This document shows, one piece after another, positions 6,805-7,701 of a stretch of DNA of 7,701 nt. The notes below the pieces were generated by a model. That model was given only the letters and a program-made list of their open reading frames with translations, was not told where the DNA came from and searched no databases. This stretch comes from an uncultured Campylobacter sp. Lineage in GTDB: Bacteria; Campylobacterota; Campylobacteria; Campylobacterales; Campylobacteraceae. The stretch spans positions 1-7,701 of the forward strand of contig CALIWP010000370.1 of assembly GCA_938046705.1 (NCBI GenBank), written 5' to 3'. Numbering within the stretch: the first letter of the stretch is position 1; every line of letters starts with the position of its first letter. The position numbers and the translations under genes are program-made.

Positions 6805-6834
6805 TATAATTCTCATTTTAATATAATAATGAGA
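6805..6834 (+). promoter_or_regulatory. Promoter and inverted repeat before the unrecognised gene
   Basis: TATAAT at 6805-6810 predicts a start near 6817. Directly behind it TCTCATT (6811-6817) and AATGAGA (6828-6834) form perfect seven-base arms around a ten-base AT core, which holds a second TATAAT (6822-6827). The arms cover the expected start of transcription, so they may be an operator, or a hairpin near the ribosome site GAGAG (6831-6835). Confidence 0.5.
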
Positions 6835-6843
6835 GTTTTTGCG

Positions 6844-7440
6844 ATGGATTATCAAGGATTGTTTTTATTGGCGCAGTTTTTAAACGAGAGAAAAAAGGCG
6901 AGTCGTAAAGAGATAGCGGAGTTTTTATCGGGCGAAACGGGTGCGAGCCAGAGCAAAACGGACGCGCTATTAAGCGTCATAGCAAATAGCCCTAGAATTC
7001 AAGCTTTGCCGCAAGGAAAAAGGATCGTTTTAAAGACTTCGCGCGGGATTTACGAGATAAGTAAAGTCGGTGAAAAACTCTTAAAAAGCAAAAACGCGCG
7101 GCAAAATTTTGAAGCTTGGATCGGCGACGTTTACGGCGAAACTAAGACGCAAAATTTACCCGCGCCCAAAACTAAAAAATACCTAAAAACCATCACCGCT
7201 CTCGTCGTGCATGAGATAAAAGACAAAATGATCGGCGAAGCTATCAAAAAGCCGATAGAGGCGATAAAAACACTCGCGCTAAAGCTCATAAAAAAGCATA
7301 AATACTTAGGAAAGTTCTATGCATTTAGACACGTTTTTTTGGCGCTTCTGGCTGCCAAGATCGCGTTTGACGTCGTCAAATTCTTTAAAAATCGCAAGCT
7401 AGAAAAACTGCTTGCAGGCAATCAACCGATAGGCTGTTAG
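6844..7440 (+). CDS. Uncharacterised lysine-rich protein beside the CRISPR array
   Basis: I do not recognise this 198-residue protein. The N-terminal part (about 1-80) has helices followed by two short extended stretches (KRIVLKTSRG, IYEIS). It could be a winged-helix type DNA-binding fold with SRKEIAEFLSGETG as one helix region, but this is a guess. A Pro/Lys linker (about 104-112) leads to a strongly basic helical C-terminus. That part holds a hydrophobic stretch (159-181, containing FRHVFLALLAAKIAFDVV) interrupted by charges, so it may be a membrane-associated amphipathic helix. About 30 residues are lysine. I chose ATG 6844 because GAGAG lies eight bases upstream. An in-frame ATG at 6829 would have almost no leader, and an extension to 6736 reads AT-rich spacer and crosses the promoter. 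The codons are more A-rich than in the housekeeping genes. Confidence 0.72.
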   Translation: MDYQGLFLLAQFLNERKKASRKEIAEFLSGETGASQSKTDALLSVIANSPRIQALPQGKRIVLKTSRGIYEISKVGEKLLKSKNARQNFEAWIGDVYGETKTQNLPAPKTKKYLKTITALVVHEIKDKMIGEAIKKPIEAIKTLALKLIKKHKYLGKFYAFRHVFLALLAAKIAFDVVKFFKNRKLEKLLAGNQPIGC

Positions 7441-7452
7441 CCAAATTAACAG
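7434..7452. repeat. Small hairpin at the stop codon of the unrecognised gene
   Basis: CTGTTA (7434-7439) pairs with TAACAG (7447-7452) around a seven-base loop that begins at the last base of the TAG stop. AAAATCAT follows rather than a T run, so termination here is doubtful. Confidence 0.25.
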
Positions 7453-7497
7453 AAAATCATAAATTATTTATTGCAACTTTGTATTTTGTCGCCCGTC

Positions 7498-7503
7498 TAT
7501 AAT
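7498..7503 (+). promoter_or_regulatory. TATAAT box facing the CRISPR array
   Basis: TATAAT lies 36 bp before the degenerate first repeat in T-rich sequence, and would start a rightward transcript near 7510. The nearest TTGCAA (7471-7476) is 21 bases away, too far for a standard -35. If active, it would read the array opposite to the direction suggested by the repeat ends. Confidence 0.3.
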
Positions 7504-7539
7504 CAATCGCACAGCATACTAAGCCACAAAAATTGATTA

Positions 7540-7569
7540 CATCAAAACTCCAACGGAGTAAAATTTAAC
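7540..7569 (-). repeat. Degenerate terminal CRISPR repeat
   Basis: The central 15 bases CTCCAACGGAGTAAA (7548-7562) match the other repeats exactly. There is one internal mismatch at 7563 (A for T), and the left end differs at 7540, 7541, 7543 and 7544. The intact stem and worn outer end are typical of the oldest repeat, farthest from the leader. Confidence 0.85.
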
Positions 7570-7701
7570 CTCAGCTTGACGTGCGACCTGCTTTTACGAT
7601 CCTTGTTTCAAACTCCAACGGAGTAAATTTTAACAAATAGAGCCGAAATTTGATCTTTGATCAAATCGGTTTCAAACTCCAACGGAGTAAATTTTAACAA
7701 C
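7540..7701 (-). CRISPR. End of a CRISPR array: three repeats, two full spacers, continuing past the right edge
   Basis: Two identical 30-bp repeats lie at 7605-7634 and 7669-7698, with a degenerate copy at 7540-7569. The spacers are 35 bp (7570-7604) and 34 bp (7635-7668), and a third begins at 7699. On the minus strand the repeat starts GTTAAAATTT, ends AGTTTGAAAC, and contains a perfect stem ACTCC-GTT-GGAGT. A GTT start, a GAAAC end and a 30-bp length are usual for type I-B and some type III repeats, so transcription is inferred on the minus strand with the leader to the right. The degenerate copy at the left agrees with a leader-distal end. No cas gene is in the window, so the subtype is unproven. 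Confidence 0.93.

Larger units (their letters stand above)
6318..6843. other. Gene-free AAATTT-rich spacer
   Basis: No convincing gene is seen. The hexamer AAATTT occurs 13 times between 6316 and 6736, starting at 6316, 6380, 6394, 6423, 6446, 6480, 6512, 6534, 6569, 6588, 6637, 6679 and 6731. Many sit in short palindromes, such as GCTAAAATTTAGC (6390-6402), GTAAATTTAC (6586-6595) and GGTAAAATTTACC (6633-6645). Several small hairpins and two TATAAT boxes (6555-6560 and 6805-6810) are present. A minus-strand open frame across its left part reads only repeated NL/KF words translated from AAATTT and is not credible as a gene. Confidence 0.7.

Noticed and set aside
6736..6843. N-terminal extension of the unrecognised gene
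   Set aside because: It reads AT-rich spacer, has no ribosome site and would contain the likely promoter at 6805-6810.
6318..6843. tRNA or other standard structural RNA gene in the long spacer
   Set aside because: No cloverleaf, TTCGA-type loop or other recognisable conserved RNA motif is visible.
7441..7539. Further decayed CRISPR repeats to the left of the degenerate copy
   Set aside because: I could find no copy of the ACTCC-GTT-GGAGT stem there.

Overview
The window looks like the chromosome of a Campylobacter, probably one of the oral, higher-GC species (C. showae, C. rectus or C. curvus type). The reasons are the protein sequences, the very frequent AAATTT word, TATAAT -10 boxes without clear -35 boxes, and a gene order that matches my memory of C. 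jejuni (aroC, rnc, rnhA and a TPR gene divergent from dnaG). The species is inference; the housekeeping gene calls rest on visible motifs.

Layout. Positions 1-281 hold what looks like a decayed coding sequence on the minus strand, just downstream of aroC. Positions 293-3618 are a tight minus-strand operon whose genes all overlap: a membrane-anchored TPR/zinc-ribbon protein resembling LapB/YciM, then rnhA (RNase HI), rnc (RNase III) and aroC (chorismate synthase). A 42-bp divergent promoter region (3619-3660) separates this operon from a plus-strand pair, dnaG (primase) and a PP-loop tRNA-thiolase-like gene, which overlap by ATGA. Positions 6318-6843 carry no convincing gene; the stretch is packed with AAATTT-centred words and small inverted repeats and has two TATAAT boxes. 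An unrecognised lysine-rich protein follows at 6844-7440. From 7540 to the right edge is the end of a CRISPR array: one degenerate repeat, two identical 30-bp repeats and two complete spacers. No cas gene is inside the window.

How the parts relate. The left two thirds are core functions: RNA-DNA hybrid and dsRNA cleavage, primer synthesis, aromatic biosynthesis and tRNA modification, organised by translational coupling. dnaG has its -10 box so close to its ATG that the mRNA is predicted to be leaderless. The right third is accessory: the uncharacterised gene has its own promoter with an inverted repeat over the -10/start region, and it sits about 100 bp from the probable leader-distal end of the CRISPR array. 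I did not find a clearly new multi-gene system. The least explained items are that gene, the AAATTT-rich spacer region, the decayed gene after aroC and a repeat-bearing insertion inside AroC.
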